A stretch of DNA of 64,000 bases from Pegoplata infirma (taxonomy: Eukaryota > Arthropoda > Insecta > Diptera > Anthomyiidae): the NCBI GenBank assembly GCA_963921195.1, contig OY992536.1, forward strand, positions 4,402,001 to 4,466,000, written 5' to 3'. Both the position numbers and the translations under genes were made by a program. This document shows, piece after piece, positions 23,263 to 33,990 of this stretch. Each line of letters opens with the position of its first letter. The first letter of the stretch is position 1. The notes below the pieces were generated by a model that was not told where the DNA came from, searched no databases, and saw nothing but the letters and a program-made list of their open reading frames with translations.

Positions 23263-24095
23263 AACAAGTAAGAAAATTATAGTCGGTCAAGACCGACCAT
23301 AAAATACCCTACACCAGAGTTTCCCGGAAAATGGGTCCCAAGTTCAAACATGGACTGATTAGATCTATATTTTGTCAAATCTTTAATAAGTGTAAAAAGC
23401 ACTCACTAATCAAATTTGAGTGGAATAGGCTTCTTTTTGTTGACAATAAATCACTTCAACTGAATATCGGGCGAAATTTCCACATGGGACCTAAGTCCAA
23501 AAATGGTCCGATGATAATCAGATTTGATAAGGTTATTAAAGTACGCGTTTAACATACACAAACAGAATTTTAATTAAATATTTTCTATTTTCATGAAATT
23601 TGAGAGATTTATGTGAAAATCGGGAAGGTGGTTTGTATGGGGGCTACAATAAGAACTGGTTCGATTTCTTTAAAATTTGGAATGGTGATTTGTGTTCATA
23701 AAACATGATTACCTGCCAAATTTCGAATAGATACCTGTTAAAATGCGTCTATTAGAGTCATTTGAGCCAAAACTAAAGAGGACCTTTGTATGGGGGCAAG
23801 GTCTAAATATGGACCGATTTTTTTCCAATTTCTATAGGCTTCGTTCTTGGGCCAAAAGAGGCTTAAGTTTCAAATTTCAAGTCAATTGATTAAGAATTGC
23901 GACCTGTATCGTGTTTACACCGTTTACATGGACAGACGGACGGACGGACGGACGGACATCGCTAAATCGACTCAAAAAGTGATTCTAAGCCGATCGGTAT
24001 ACTTAAAAGTGGGTCTAGGACCAATATTTCGGGTAGTTACAAACATCAGCACAAACTCATTATACCCTGTACCACAGTGTGGTGTAGGGTATAAA
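23263..24095 (+). mobile_element. mini-me/DINE-1-like element, subfamily 1, complete
   Basis: Start AAACAAGTAAGAAAATTATA, then the hairpin GTCGGTCAAGACCGAC, ATACCCTACACCAG, a (GACG)n tract at 23934-23957, ATCGCTAAATCGACTC, and the 3' hairpin CCCTGTACCACAGTGTGGTG ending GGGTATAA. It is the best reference copy in the window for this subfamily. Confidence 0.92.
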
Positions 24096-24400
24096 AATTT
24101 TAACACTCAAAAAACCAAAAAATATTTTTCAAACTATTTTTTTTCAACCTAAAATATTTTTTTTAAAAAAACGCAGTCAGAAAATACTTAACACGCAATA
24201 AATATTTTCACTCAAACAATTTTTTGTTAACAAAAATGACCAAAAAAAATTTGTGAATACCCTTAATATTTTTCTTCCCTTTTGTATAACAATTACCAAG
24301 CAACGTTATGGAGTTGAGTACACTGGAAGAAAAATGCTTCATCATATTTATGAAATGGTTTAATCAATTGCTATCAACAATTTTGATTTGTTATGGTTTT

Positions 24401-24560
24401 CGTTTTACTTGTATAGTGTCATAACTCAAAATATTTGATTTTGCAGGTTTCCATTGAAAAATGCCGGTACATTTAAAGTGTAATAATGACGGTGAGTTTC
24501 TGCATCATTAACTCAAAAATCACGTTTTTTGAGTTATGACGTTACACAAGTAAATGAGCG
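24401..24560. mobile_element. Short TIR element, AGTGTCATAACTC family
   Basis: TACTTGTATAGTGTCATAAC at the left pairs with the right end TTTTTTGAGTTATGACGTTA and on to AAGTAAATGAGCG. A second copy with the same arms is at 37320-37590. Confidence 0.65.
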
Positions 24561-24668
24561 AGCGATTTACAAAAATAATTAGTAGAAAAAAAATTGCTAC
24601 CCTGTCTGATACTTGTACCCACGGTCACCCAGTTTATTGAAGACACCTTACATTGTATTAAATAGTAT

Positions 24669-24950
24669 CCCTGTTTTCGCATAACCGTATATACTTTTAG
24701 CGGGTATAATTATCGGCGCTTATTTGAACCTTCGACAAAAAGTGAAGCCAAGTATACATATTTAATGAATTAGCATAGACACAACCCTCTTCTTCTTGTT
24801 ATAGTAAAAGCACAAACCTTTTTTTTCTTGTTTGCTTTAATAAATTTTGACACACAACCACAGTGATGCCAAGTACATTTTGTTAAACGTGGATGCGTTT
24901 TCGGTTAAACCGTTAATGTTAACATATATACGGTTATGCGAAAACAGGGC
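24669..24950. mobile_element. 282-bp MITE with 25-bp TIR
   Basis: CCCTGTTTTCGCATAACCG near 24669 has its exact inverse CGGTTATGCGAAAACAGGG ending at 24949; the pairing extends inward through TATATA. The target duplication is unclear. Confidence 0.8.
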
Positions 24951-25534
24951 TAATGTAACATTTCATCACATTGATGTTAGTTTTCATCAATATGAAGAAA
25001 CTTTTACTTTGAGTGTAGTAGTAGCAGTAAAGTGAATTCTACAAAGTGTGAAGCAATGAATGGTTAAAAAGAGTGTTAAATGTAAGCATGTGCTGTTTTT
25101 TTGTACTTGTTGTTGCTAAATATAATGGTTTTTATGGTGAGTGGTTGTGTTCATTCTTTTCTAGGAAAAAAAATGTTAAAAATAAAAAAAATTGTTAAAA
25201 TTGCAATTTTCACAAAATACTTCCATTTTTTTGCTACGATATACTGCATTATTTCTGCTGCTGATTACTAACAATGTTTTGCTCAATTGAGTGTAAATTT
25301 ATATATTTATGTATAAGTATGTTTGCTATGTGTTGTATGTACACAGATTGTATGTATGCATGTGGTAGGTATAGATTTTATAGTTACTAACACTCACACA
25401 TAGATAAATATGCATATGAGGCATTGCACACTAACGGTTTTGCTTTAAAATATTTGTGTCGCAGCAATAGGATATCATAGGGAGAAGAAATAGCTGCAAA
25501 TAAGTTGGTAGAAATTAAGAAAAAATAAAAAAAA
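24951..25534. other. No gene or clear element seen
   Basis: AT-rich DNA with a loose TATGTATG run near 25310-25375. No open frame with a recognisable domain. Confidence 0.4.
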
Positions 25535-25985
25535 ATTAGAAAAGTTAAATTTGACTTGGTCGAATTTATTAATACCTTCACAATTTCATTTTTAAGTGAA
25601 AAAAATCGACTAGAAATATTCTTTTATAAGTAAAAACTTTTTTTAGTCAATTTTATGTAAAAAGTTTTTTGGAGTATTCAATTTCTTTTAGTGTAGAAAT
25701 ATATTATTTTTCGTCAAAAAACTTTTTTTTTATAAAATTATTTTTTTTTTTTGGGAAAGTCAACTCTGAAATTTTTTTGAATGTAAATTTTTTTTTAGTT
25801 TTAATTTTTTTTTTAGAGTGTAAGTTTTTTTTGGAAAAATATTTTTTGGGTGATAAAAATACTTTTTTAAATATTTTTGTGGCTAATTATTTTTTATGCT
25901 TGTTTAACGGTTCTTTAACACGTGAATTTAAGGTGAAACCAATCTGAAATTCACGGTTTTGCTCATAACTTTTGAACCACTAGAC
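25535..25985 (+). mobile_element. mini-me/DINE-1-like 5' part, subfamily 2
   Basis: AAAGTTAAATTTGACTTGG, AATACCTTCACAATTTC and GAATTTAAGGTGAAACCAAT match 18400-18980. It stops where a hAT-like end (CAATGATTACCAACC) begins. A short inverted mini-me piece at 26610-26690 may be its displaced part. Confidence 0.7.
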
Positions 25986-26220
25986 CAATGATTACCAACC
26001 TTTGATTCTTGCCCCACTGGGGGGCAATTTGATTATTTTAGGGGGACAACGAGCAATTTATTGGATTATTTTATTTTTTATTTAAATTTACTAAAATAAC
26101 TATTCTTTTAGTTAAATTACCTACAATTGAAAAATTTTACTAAAAACTTTGTTTAAACAATGATTTTAACAAAAATTTGGATAAACCACTAGTAACTTAG
26201 AGTTCTAAAACAAATTTGTG
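25986..26220 (+). mobile_element. hAT-like end fragment, CAATGGTTCYCAA type
   Basis: CAATGATTACCAACCTTTGA then GCCCCACTGGGGGGCAATTT and GGGGACAACGAGCAA. It is homologous to the left part of 31251-31574. The right end is missing. Confidence 0.65.
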
Positions 26221-26306
26221 CACTAAAAAAAAAACCGTAATGTTAGCAAAAAAAGCTTGTAAACCTACAAGAAAATTTGATGATTTTGAACCCACAATTT
26301 TTTGGT
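26221..26306 (+). mobile_element. Left-arm fragment of the 7880-8315 foldback family
   Basis: CACTAAAA, then CGTAATGTTAGCAAAAAAAG and GTAAACCTACAAGAAAATTT match 7895-7940. The arm breaks at a run of ATAATCCCC repeats. Confidence 0.75.
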
Positions 26307-26540
26307 GACATGACATAATCCCCACGGACATAATCTCATTTCCGTTATGGGGATAATGACCAAATTCATTTCGGTTATAATCCACATAATTGTAGTGGGG
26401 ACTATGACCGAAAATAATCCCAATAAAAAACAGACATAATTCCCAGATTTATGGAGATAATGACCACGTAACAAATGACCCTAATCCCCATTACAGGGAT
26501 TATGTCCTCTATACTAGTTGGTCATAATCCCAACAATTGT
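26307..26540. repeat. Irregular array of ATAATCCCC / GGGGATTATGACC words
   Basis: At least nine copies of (G)ACATAATCCCC or its inverse GGGGATAATGACC in about 230 bp, in both orientations, spaced 15-35 bp. It occupies the loop position of the broken 7880-type arm. Confidence 0.75.
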
Positions 26541-27064
26541 ATTTTTTTTTGTCTAAAAGTTTTTCTGCGTAGGCTTCTGTAACTTGGAACACATATTTTG
26601 AATTAATAACGCTAGTTCGGTTATGAATTTTATCGGTTTAGTGGTTCAAAAGATATGAGTAAAATAATGAATTCGAATTCACGTGTTGAAATATTAGGTC
26701 CGTTTGATTACTTTTTTTGTAGTAAATGTAGTAAAAGGGAAACATTTTAAAATTTTACTCATTGAGAGAAAAAACCAAAAAAGTAAAAAAACGAAAAGTA
26801 GTAAAAATAGTAAATATATTTTTAACATTAAAATTTTTTAAAATATAATTTTATCATGATAACTGCACACATTTGAACAAACAAATTTTAGAATCTCTAC
26901 TTTTCATCAGAAAAATCCTCAAAATCTGAGAAATTTTTTTTATGGAAATTTGAGAATCTGAGTACGATCCTAGAGGATAAGTTTAAAAGCATCCTAAGAC
27001 TTAAAGACTTTTCTCAATGAAAAATACTCAAAAGCTGAGGAACTTTTCTTGAAAAAATACACAT

Positions 27065-27563
27065 ACCCAGTCAGAAATTGCCAACCGTACCAAAAATTTT
27101 GTGTTGGTACAATATCGGGCTAACGAAAAATACAACATTGCATAATGTAAAATAGTTTTACTAAAAATATTGTGTTGGCCCAACTTTGTGTTTACATAAA
27201 ACACTACACTATAGATTATAATTTAAAAGTTTAACATTTTTATTTTTTTAAAAAGTTTTTGATTTACAAAGACCTCAACACTTTAATTGCTTTTTCAACC
27301 GATTTGTACAAAATGGTAACTAAAAAGCACTACATCGAGATTTTCAATACATCCCTGAGCAAAAGGTAAATCCAATGTCGTAAATTTGTAAAATCAATGT
27401 TAACCCAACGTCAAAACAAAAGTCGATCGATCGTTGGCCACTGTTATCATTTCAACTTCGAAATGACGTCGTAGACTTAGAAACGGGTATGATTCGCCAA
27501 CGTTGGTACCGTCGCCGCCAACTTCATTCCAACGTTGGCCCGTTTGTACTTTTCTGCCTGGGT
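27065..27563. mobile_element. 499-bp TIR element, CAGNCAGAAA family, ACAT duplication
   Basis: Ends ACCCAGTCAGAAA and TTTTCTGCCTGGGT, with ACAT on each side (27061-27064, 27564-27567). ATTGCCAACCGTACC near the left has the counterpart AACGTTGGCCCGTTTGTAC at the right. It is related to 8722-9568. Confidence 0.8.
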
Positions 27564-28139
27564 ACATATGTTAGAATCTGAACACTCAGCATCAGAGCAC
27601 ACAGTTTTTATAACAGAAAACCCCTCAGAGCCTGAAGAATTTTTCTATATAAAACTTTTTTTTTACTTTAAAAATTTTCCCTATAAAAAAATCCCAGAAT
27701 CTTTGAATATTTAAACAAAAAAGCTCAGAATTTTTTCTTACCATCTTGAGATTGTTTTACAGAAAATCATTGAGAAAAATATTAAAGAATCTCCTAAAAC
27801 TTATTTCAAAGATCCTGAAAATGCATGGACTATTTTTTTCAAGTTTTCGCTATGAAAAATTCCTTTAAATTTGTGGGTTTCTATTTAGAAATGGACAGAT
27901 TCTAATTTTTAGTATTTTTAGTATTGTTCTAATTTACTGTTATGCAGTTGCATTAAGAGAAGCTGCTCTTTGGGAAAGATACATCGAACGAAAATATATC
28001 AGACTAACAACAAGATAATTTTTGTGGGAAAATAATCCGATTTCCTGACAAGAATCCATGCTTAAAAGTTGATGTTAATCAGATTTAGCATTTATTTTCA
28101 AACGTCCTTTTAATGCATACATACATACACAGAGAAAAA

Positions 28140-28345
28140 TAAATTTCCAACTGAATTTTTCAGTTGTTTCAACTCAAAATTCGGTTGCTGCTACTACATT
28201 TTGATGTGGCTAACGAATTTTATAGTTGTTTTAATTAAAAGACAGTTGTAATAACAACATTTTGTTGTAACTACCGATATTTAGTTGTTTCAACCTTAAT
28301 TCAAATGCATCCACCGATTTTGTGTTGCAACAACTAAATTTCATA
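28140..28345. repeat. CAACTGAATTTTTCAGTTG motif array
   Basis: Words such as CAACTGAATTTTTCAGTTG, GACAGTTGTAATAACAAC, TTTAGTTGTTTCAACC and TTGCAACAACTAAATTT recur five to six times in inverted pairs. No clean ends found. Confidence 0.6.
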
Positions 28346-28623
28346 TCATTACGCGATACAATTTCCTCCATAAATTCCATATTTTTTATTTTTTATAATA
28401 AATTTTTAGTTTGTAAATAAAAATATAAATTTGTCAATAATTTTTTTTGACATAACTTTTTTATTTACGCATTGAAATTTTTCTGGTAAATTGTAGTAAA
28501 ATTTAAGTAAAAGAGAAAATTGATTACTACATTTACTATTTTTGTGTGTACTCGAACGGTTTTTGAGCAAAAGTAGTAAACTGAGTAAAAAATAGTAAAT
28601 TGTAGTAGGTAAACGAATGGAGC

Positions 28624-29509
28624 TATTATTTCAATCGAAATGTTTCTGTTTAACAAAAATGACTTAAAACAATTTTTTACTTAAAATAAAAAAATTTTTA
28701 CACAAAAAAAAAGTTTTGACATTTTGCTACATTGCACATAAGAGCAAAAGTGTATGTTTTATGGCATTAGTTAAACCGCTGAATTTTTATAGTGTTTCCC
28801 AAGATTTTTGTTCAGTTCTTCAAGGGGAAAACTTTTCCTCCATGTCTGAATTTGCCCTTTTAGGCAATTCTTTTTTTACTGGGTTATCTAGCTTCTGACT
28901 TTAAAAAGAATGCCTCATATGTTTGGATATAAATTTAAGTTTCTGTTGTTGATACGTATAGAATGTCGCCTGTAGAATAACGTGAAATTATGAAAATATG
29001 TTATAATCATAAATGTTTGAAGTTGAGATGCCACTCACAAAATTTTGTGTGTAAATAATTTGATTTTGCGAATTCTGCGAAATTTTTTGCAAATAGTTTG
29101 GATATTGGTTACATACATATCTGGTGAATCATAAAACTAAAATGTGATGAAAAACTTCCATGGTTCACGCTCATCTCTGGTGTGAACGAATTGATGTATT
29201 CATTCGCAAAAAATTTAAAAACTTTATCTCGCATACATTTTAAATAAAGACATTAGTAAACAATTGAGATTTTTTTTCAACAGTTTCCTTTGTAATCATC
29301 CTCACATCATCGTCATCGGCGTCGCCCTTTTTAACCTTTTTATTTTTATATCAGCAAAATTGTTTAAAATCAGAATTATTTTTTTGATTTTTTTTTTTAT
29401 AATAATGGTTGTGTGTAAACGATTTATTTTATTTTTTTTTTTTGATGAAGAGGGTGTTGCACAGTTATTCAATAAATAATGCAGACATTTGATTTGTATG
29501 CTTTACTAA
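28624..29509. other. No gene; one mini-me-like fragment
   Basis: TTGTTCAGTTCTTCAAGGGG near 28808 matches mini-me subfamily 3 (51970, 35535). The rest is AT-rich with nothing recognised. Confidence 0.45.
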
Positions 29510-30016
29510 CAGGGGAAGTATTCCAACCGAAACTTTAAATCGATATAGAAGAGACAATTCCAAAAGTTGGAGTGTCTCGGATTATCGGCCATATCAGTGT
29601 TTAAAAATGCCGTTGCCCCATTATGAAACAATGTGGACCTTCGGGAAAATTCCAATAGCTCCCGAACTATTAAGAATGTAGCGTAGAGCAAAAATACGTG
29701 TCAACTTTATTGTAATAAAGATTATTTCGTATTCATATGGATAACGTAGCTCTATGTCTTCATATAAATACTCACATTTAACGAAACTAAAGTTTTGCAA
29801 GGTTTTGCCACCGTTAGACGGGTATAAAATACCTTTATACTCGTCTGAAAACATCATATAGTATCTTAAAAAAAAAATTGATGAAAAAATAAAAAAAAAA
29901 AAATGTTCGCCATTTTTGGCCGATAAGCCGAAACACCTCAGCCTTAAAATCATTTCTTTAAATCTATTTTAAGTTTTAGGCAAATCGTTGTATAACAGTT
30001 GGAATACTTTCCTTGT
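29510..30016. mobile_element. TIR element with AAGTATTCCAAC ends
   Basis: CAGGGGAAGTATTCCAAC at the left and GTTGGAATACTTTCCTTG at the right are inverted. Inner arms are less clear (TTAAATCGATATAG; TTTAAATCTATTTT). The duplication is not resolved. Confidence 0.6.
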
Positions 30017-30617
30017 AAGTGCAGAGTATGATAATGCTCTCAACTATCTCTCAATTATCCAAAATATTTGAGATTGGTCTATTCCTTAATTTTTAGGTTC
30101 GCATTTTTTTGATACAGCCTCAAATTAAGAATTATTACTCTAAATTTGAATGAAATCGGGCCTTTTGATTCAAATTAAATACTACTACTTATATTTAGTT
30201 AGATGCTAAACTATTTATGACTTATTTGTAATACTTACTTATTTGACAGTTTGTTTGAGATAAATAATAAAACTATTTATTGATTTTTATATAATTATTA
30301 CCATTTCATTTATTTATTTCATATGTCTTTTTACATTTTTTTTGTTTAATTTGTAAAAACTAAAAATCTACTTTTTAAATATGATTTCTAACAATTAACA
30401 AGAAAACAAATATTTTTTTATTCTTAAATTACTAAAGACTAATATCAATGTTTTATTTAAATCATTTTCATATAAAACTTAAAAAAATGAATATAAAACT
30501 ATCAGCACTAAAAACACTTTTAAAAACCTAGAGAAAAATTATGTATTTTTTTTTTGCATAGAAATCCAGACATGGCAAATGTTTAAGTCAGAAGAATAAA
30601 TTTCCAAGGAATGTCAT
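30017..30617. other. No gene or clear element seen
   Basis: Very AT-rich DNA; nothing recognised. Confidence 0.4.
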
Positions 30618-31105
30618 CACTGTTGGAGGTTTTCCGCTAAACCTAGCGCTTTTTGTTTGAATTTAGCGGGAAAGAATTGGTTTTAGCGGGAACGGTGCTT
30701 CAGCGGGAAAATCTAGCGCTTTTTGTTTGGATTTAGTGGGAAAAATTTAGAGATTTTTTTCAATTTTTTTTTCTTTTTAATCAAAAACGCCAAGTTTGTT
30801 GAATTTTAGCGCTATTTTTGTAACTTAACGGGAGAATTTTATATTTTCCCGCAAATTTTTTTTCGGCAGTTTCTTGCGCGTTTTTAGTGAAAAGACAATT
30901 TTCGTAGAAAAAATAATTTGGAGGTTTTTTTTTTAAATTTTCTTTTTTTGTCAATTAAAAATGCCAAGTTTTTCTTTTTTTAGCGCTTTTTTTGTAATTT
31001 AGCGGGAGAATTTTAAATTTTCCCCGCTAAATTTATTTTTGGCGGTTTCTAGCGCTTTTTTAGTGAAATTCAGAGGTTTTTGGTTAAAAATAGTTGGCAA
31101 CAGTG
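30618..31105. mobile_element. 488-bp hAT-like element with AGCGGGAAAA/AGCGCTTTTT array
   Basis: Ends CACTGTTGGA and TTGGCAACAGTG. An 8-bp duplication lies outside: AATGTCAT (30610-30617) and AATATCAT (31106-31113), 7 of 8 matching. Inside, TTTAGCGGGA and CTAGCGCTTTTTGTT recur about ten times in both orientations. Confidence 0.85.
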
Positions 31106-31250
31106 AATATCATGGCAAAAACGATAAAATTACTGTAGTACCAAGAAATATAGTCACTGTAGCGTATGATTAATATAATATTACCCATACGCACTGAAGT
31201 ACCTTCAATGATGTGATATGATTTGTAGACCATTAAAAATAAGGCTAAAC

Positions 31251-31574
31251 CAATGGTTCCCAATCTTTGATTCTCGCCCCATTGGGGGGCAATTTGAATG
31301 CTTCAGGGGGGCAACGAGCAAATTAAAAAAAAAAAAATTGTTAAATAAACTAAAAAATATTATTTTAGACAAATTATTTAATTGATTGTTGAAATTTTTT
31401 TCTAAAAACTTTGTTTAAAAGATGATTTTAACAAAAAGTTTGGGTAACCACAAGTAATTTTTGAATTTTAAACAAAATTGGGATATCTACAAATTTTTCT
31501 TGAGTGTAGGGGGGACATTGCAGTTTTTTTAACTAAAAAGTGGGACATGGCGCAAAAAAGGTTGGGAACCAGTG
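31251..31574. mobile_element. hAT-like element, CAATGGTTCCCAA ends
   Basis: Left CAATGGTTCCCAATCTTTGA, right GGTTGGGAACCAGTG. The interior has GCCCCATTGGGGGGCAATTT. The ends match known hAT-style NAATGGTTCYCAA termini (compare 40449-41332). No clear 8-bp duplication. Confidence 0.7.
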
Positions 31575-31584
31575 CTTCTGTCTG

Positions 31585-32233
31585 TATATAATCCCAGCAA
31601 AATTTTCCGTAACAAATAATCGGTTTCAGAACGCATCATTTTATCCTGCAACCTATTGTACTCAACATTCCAGACCACCGCCCGACAAAATTTTTTTTTC
31701 GACCCACCTTAACACACATCTTTTGTCCTGATATGACCAAATAAAAATGAAATAATTAGGGAATATTCTATTCCTTCAGTGTGATCCTCCTAGGACAAGT
31801 AAAAATATTTAAAAAAGTGTAATCCTTTAAAACTTTGAAGTCCTTTTAAAAGAAAACAGAATCTCGAAATGAAAAACTGTAAATGCAGTTTAACTTCATT
31901 TGATCTCTACATTCAGACGTACATATATCATCCGGTTCCTGTTTAATATTGGCTGTTGGACGGTGGAATCAATCACTTTTGTTTGAAACTGTCACAAAGA
32001 CATTCGTTTTTTAAATCAAGTAGTTTCTTTGAAAAATTACACTGTGCAACAGTGGAGAAATACTTTTGATGTGACATAGTATATGTTGTTGGTTTTGTCG
32101 ATAGATCACAAAAATGCCTATTAAACTTGCCAAGCACCCTTAAATTTTAGAGTTTCAGAACGCATCATTGTCAGAAAACGTTTTTTGCGCTATCCTCACT
32201 AAACCTCCTATAATTCAGAAATTCAGAAGAATA
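31585..32233. repeat. Fragments of two dispersed repeats
   Basis: 31591-31690 is a CCCAGCAAAATTTTCC-type fragment (compare 14592, 44958, 58269). 31780-32040 carries AAGTCCTTTTAAAAG, ATCATCCGGTTCCTGTTTA and TATTGGCTGTTGGACGGT; it recurs inverted at 58920-59140 and partly at 63908-64000. Confidence 0.6.
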
Positions 32234-33803
32234 AAGGGGCTTTCCATGTGTGCAAATAGGTCTATAAGAAAGATATCTATTGATTTTTTCAATAATATCT
32301 AATTTTTTTTGTTATTTTTTGAAAATTTTTTATTTTTTGAGTTTATCGATTTTTTTCTGCTATAGTCCGTTCAACAACCTATATATTTATAAACATGTTC
32401 TTGAAGAAAATTTAATTCTGAATACGATGAGTTTTATCCTGAAAAACCGGGTAACAATTGACAGAGTTGCAATAATTTTTCTTAAAAAGAAAATTAAGAT
32501 TTTTTGTTAGTAATCGATGTTCGGATTACCCAGGCAAAACAAAATAATTTCATCATAATTTTTTTTAGGGTTTTTGGTGCGCTGAATCCGAATCCGGCGT
32601 TTAAATTGCTCTATCGCATCAGGTTTTTTGAGATATTTATCATATCTTGTTATATCAAAAACTTAATGGGCCAAAAACCTATTAAATTATGGAACGCGAC
32701 CTCTCATGATGTTCGTTTTATTTTTTGTTTTGTTTGCCTGGGTTATCCGAACAGCGATTTCATGCAAAATCCTAATTTTCTTGTTTAGAAAAATTATCAC
32801 AACTCTGTCAATTGTCAATATCTGTTAATTGTCTGTCAATATCTGCCAATTGTCAATATCCGATTTTTTTAGGATTAAACTCATCGTATTCAGAATTAAA
32901 TTTTCTTTAAGAATACGTTTATAAATATAAAGGTTTTTGAACGAACTATAGCAGAAAAAAATCGATAAACTCAAAAAGTTTAAAAAAAAAAAATTTACAT
33001 TGTTGAAAAAATCTCTTCATATCTTTCTTATATGCAGGGTTGTCAGATTTTTTTACGCTCATCGCCAAATCGGATATAACAAAATCGCCAGAAATTGCCA
33101 AAATTCAAATTGTTTCAGTTTTTGTTAAAAATCATAATTATTTTTATTTTAAAAAAATATATTTTGTTTTCTTTATAATAACTAGAAAAAAATAATGCTC
33201 AAAAATCGCCAAAAACCTAGAAAAATATATAAAAATCGCCAAAAGTATTTTTTTTTAGTTTTTGTAATTTTTTACTTCAATCTGTAATTTATAAATTACT
33301 CCATATAAAAATTTCGCTAATTATTTCTAAAATCTGTCTTTTACTCAAAATTCATTTATGCTTGTTTTCTGCACTAATGCAAAAAATTCAATCGATCCAT
33401 GATAATCGGTCTTGAATTTTTCTTACTTACTATTTTTACTCAACAACAGTTTACAACAGTGTAAAATTTAAAAAAAAAGTAATTAATTTTTTTGTGATTC
33501 GCGTATATAGTTTTTGGCTCCAAAAAAATAGTTTTTACTGTCTACGGGCAGCAAAAGTAAATAAAATTTGATAATTTGACATACTGATGACACTTCTCAT
33601 TTGAAATTATTTAGAAAATGATTTGACAAAATCGCCAAAGAAATCGCTAATGATTTTATAAATCGCAAAAAAATCGCCACGTCGCCAAATCGAAAAACTC
33701 GTCGCCAGAGGCATTTCAATATCGCCTCGTTTGGCGAGAAATCGCCATATCTGACAACCCTGCTTATATGTATAGACCAATTCACACACATGAAAAGCCT
33801 TAC
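32234..33803. mobile_element. Foldback element, split by a hAT-like insertion
   Basis: Left GGGCTTTCCATGTGTGCAAA and right CACACACATGAAAAGCC are inverted. Arms continue through TCTGCTATAGTCCGTTCA (32357), with its complement near 32940, to GATGTTCGGATTACCCAGGC (32516) and its complement near 32738. Without the inserted 728 bp the palindrome is about 840 bp. Confidence 0.85.
33035..33762. mobile_element. 728-bp hAT-like element with AAATCGCCA array, perfect 8-bp TSD
   Basis: Ends CAGGGTTGTCAGAT and ATATCTGACAACCCTG. CTTATATG lies directly outside both (33027-33034, 33763-33770). AAATCGCCA-type words occur more than a dozen times (33062-33250, 33630-33750). No transposase. Confidence 0.95.
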
Positions 33804-33990
33804 CCATCTTTTTTCCAAAACGGTTCAAAAATTGAACATCGGTTGAAAAGTTTCTGAGTAACACTTGGTTTAGTGAGAAAAGTCCCAAGAAAAAGTTAAC
33901 TTTAAATTTGAGGACGTCTGGCAAGTTTGATGGGCATTTTTGTGATCTTTTCGACGAGTACTACAACCTTCACTAGCTCATTTGAAAAGT

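Larger units (their letters stand above)
26696..28623. mobile_element. TIR element with AGTAAATGTAGTAAAA motifs, containing another element
   Basis: The left end AGGTCCGTTTGATTAC pairs imperfectly with the right end GTAAACGAATGGAGC. GTAGTAAA-type words cluster at both ends (26725-26820, 28485-28615). The 499-bp element 27065-27563 lies inside. No 8-bp duplication is evident. Confidence 0.6.

Noticed and set aside
32280..32788. Two open frames (76 and 94 codons)
   Set aside because: Both lie in arms and loop of the 32234-33803 foldback and are low-complexity.
33597..33924. Minus frames of 73 and 105 codons
   Set aside because: They run through the AAATCGCCA array of the hAT-like element and its flank; no domain.
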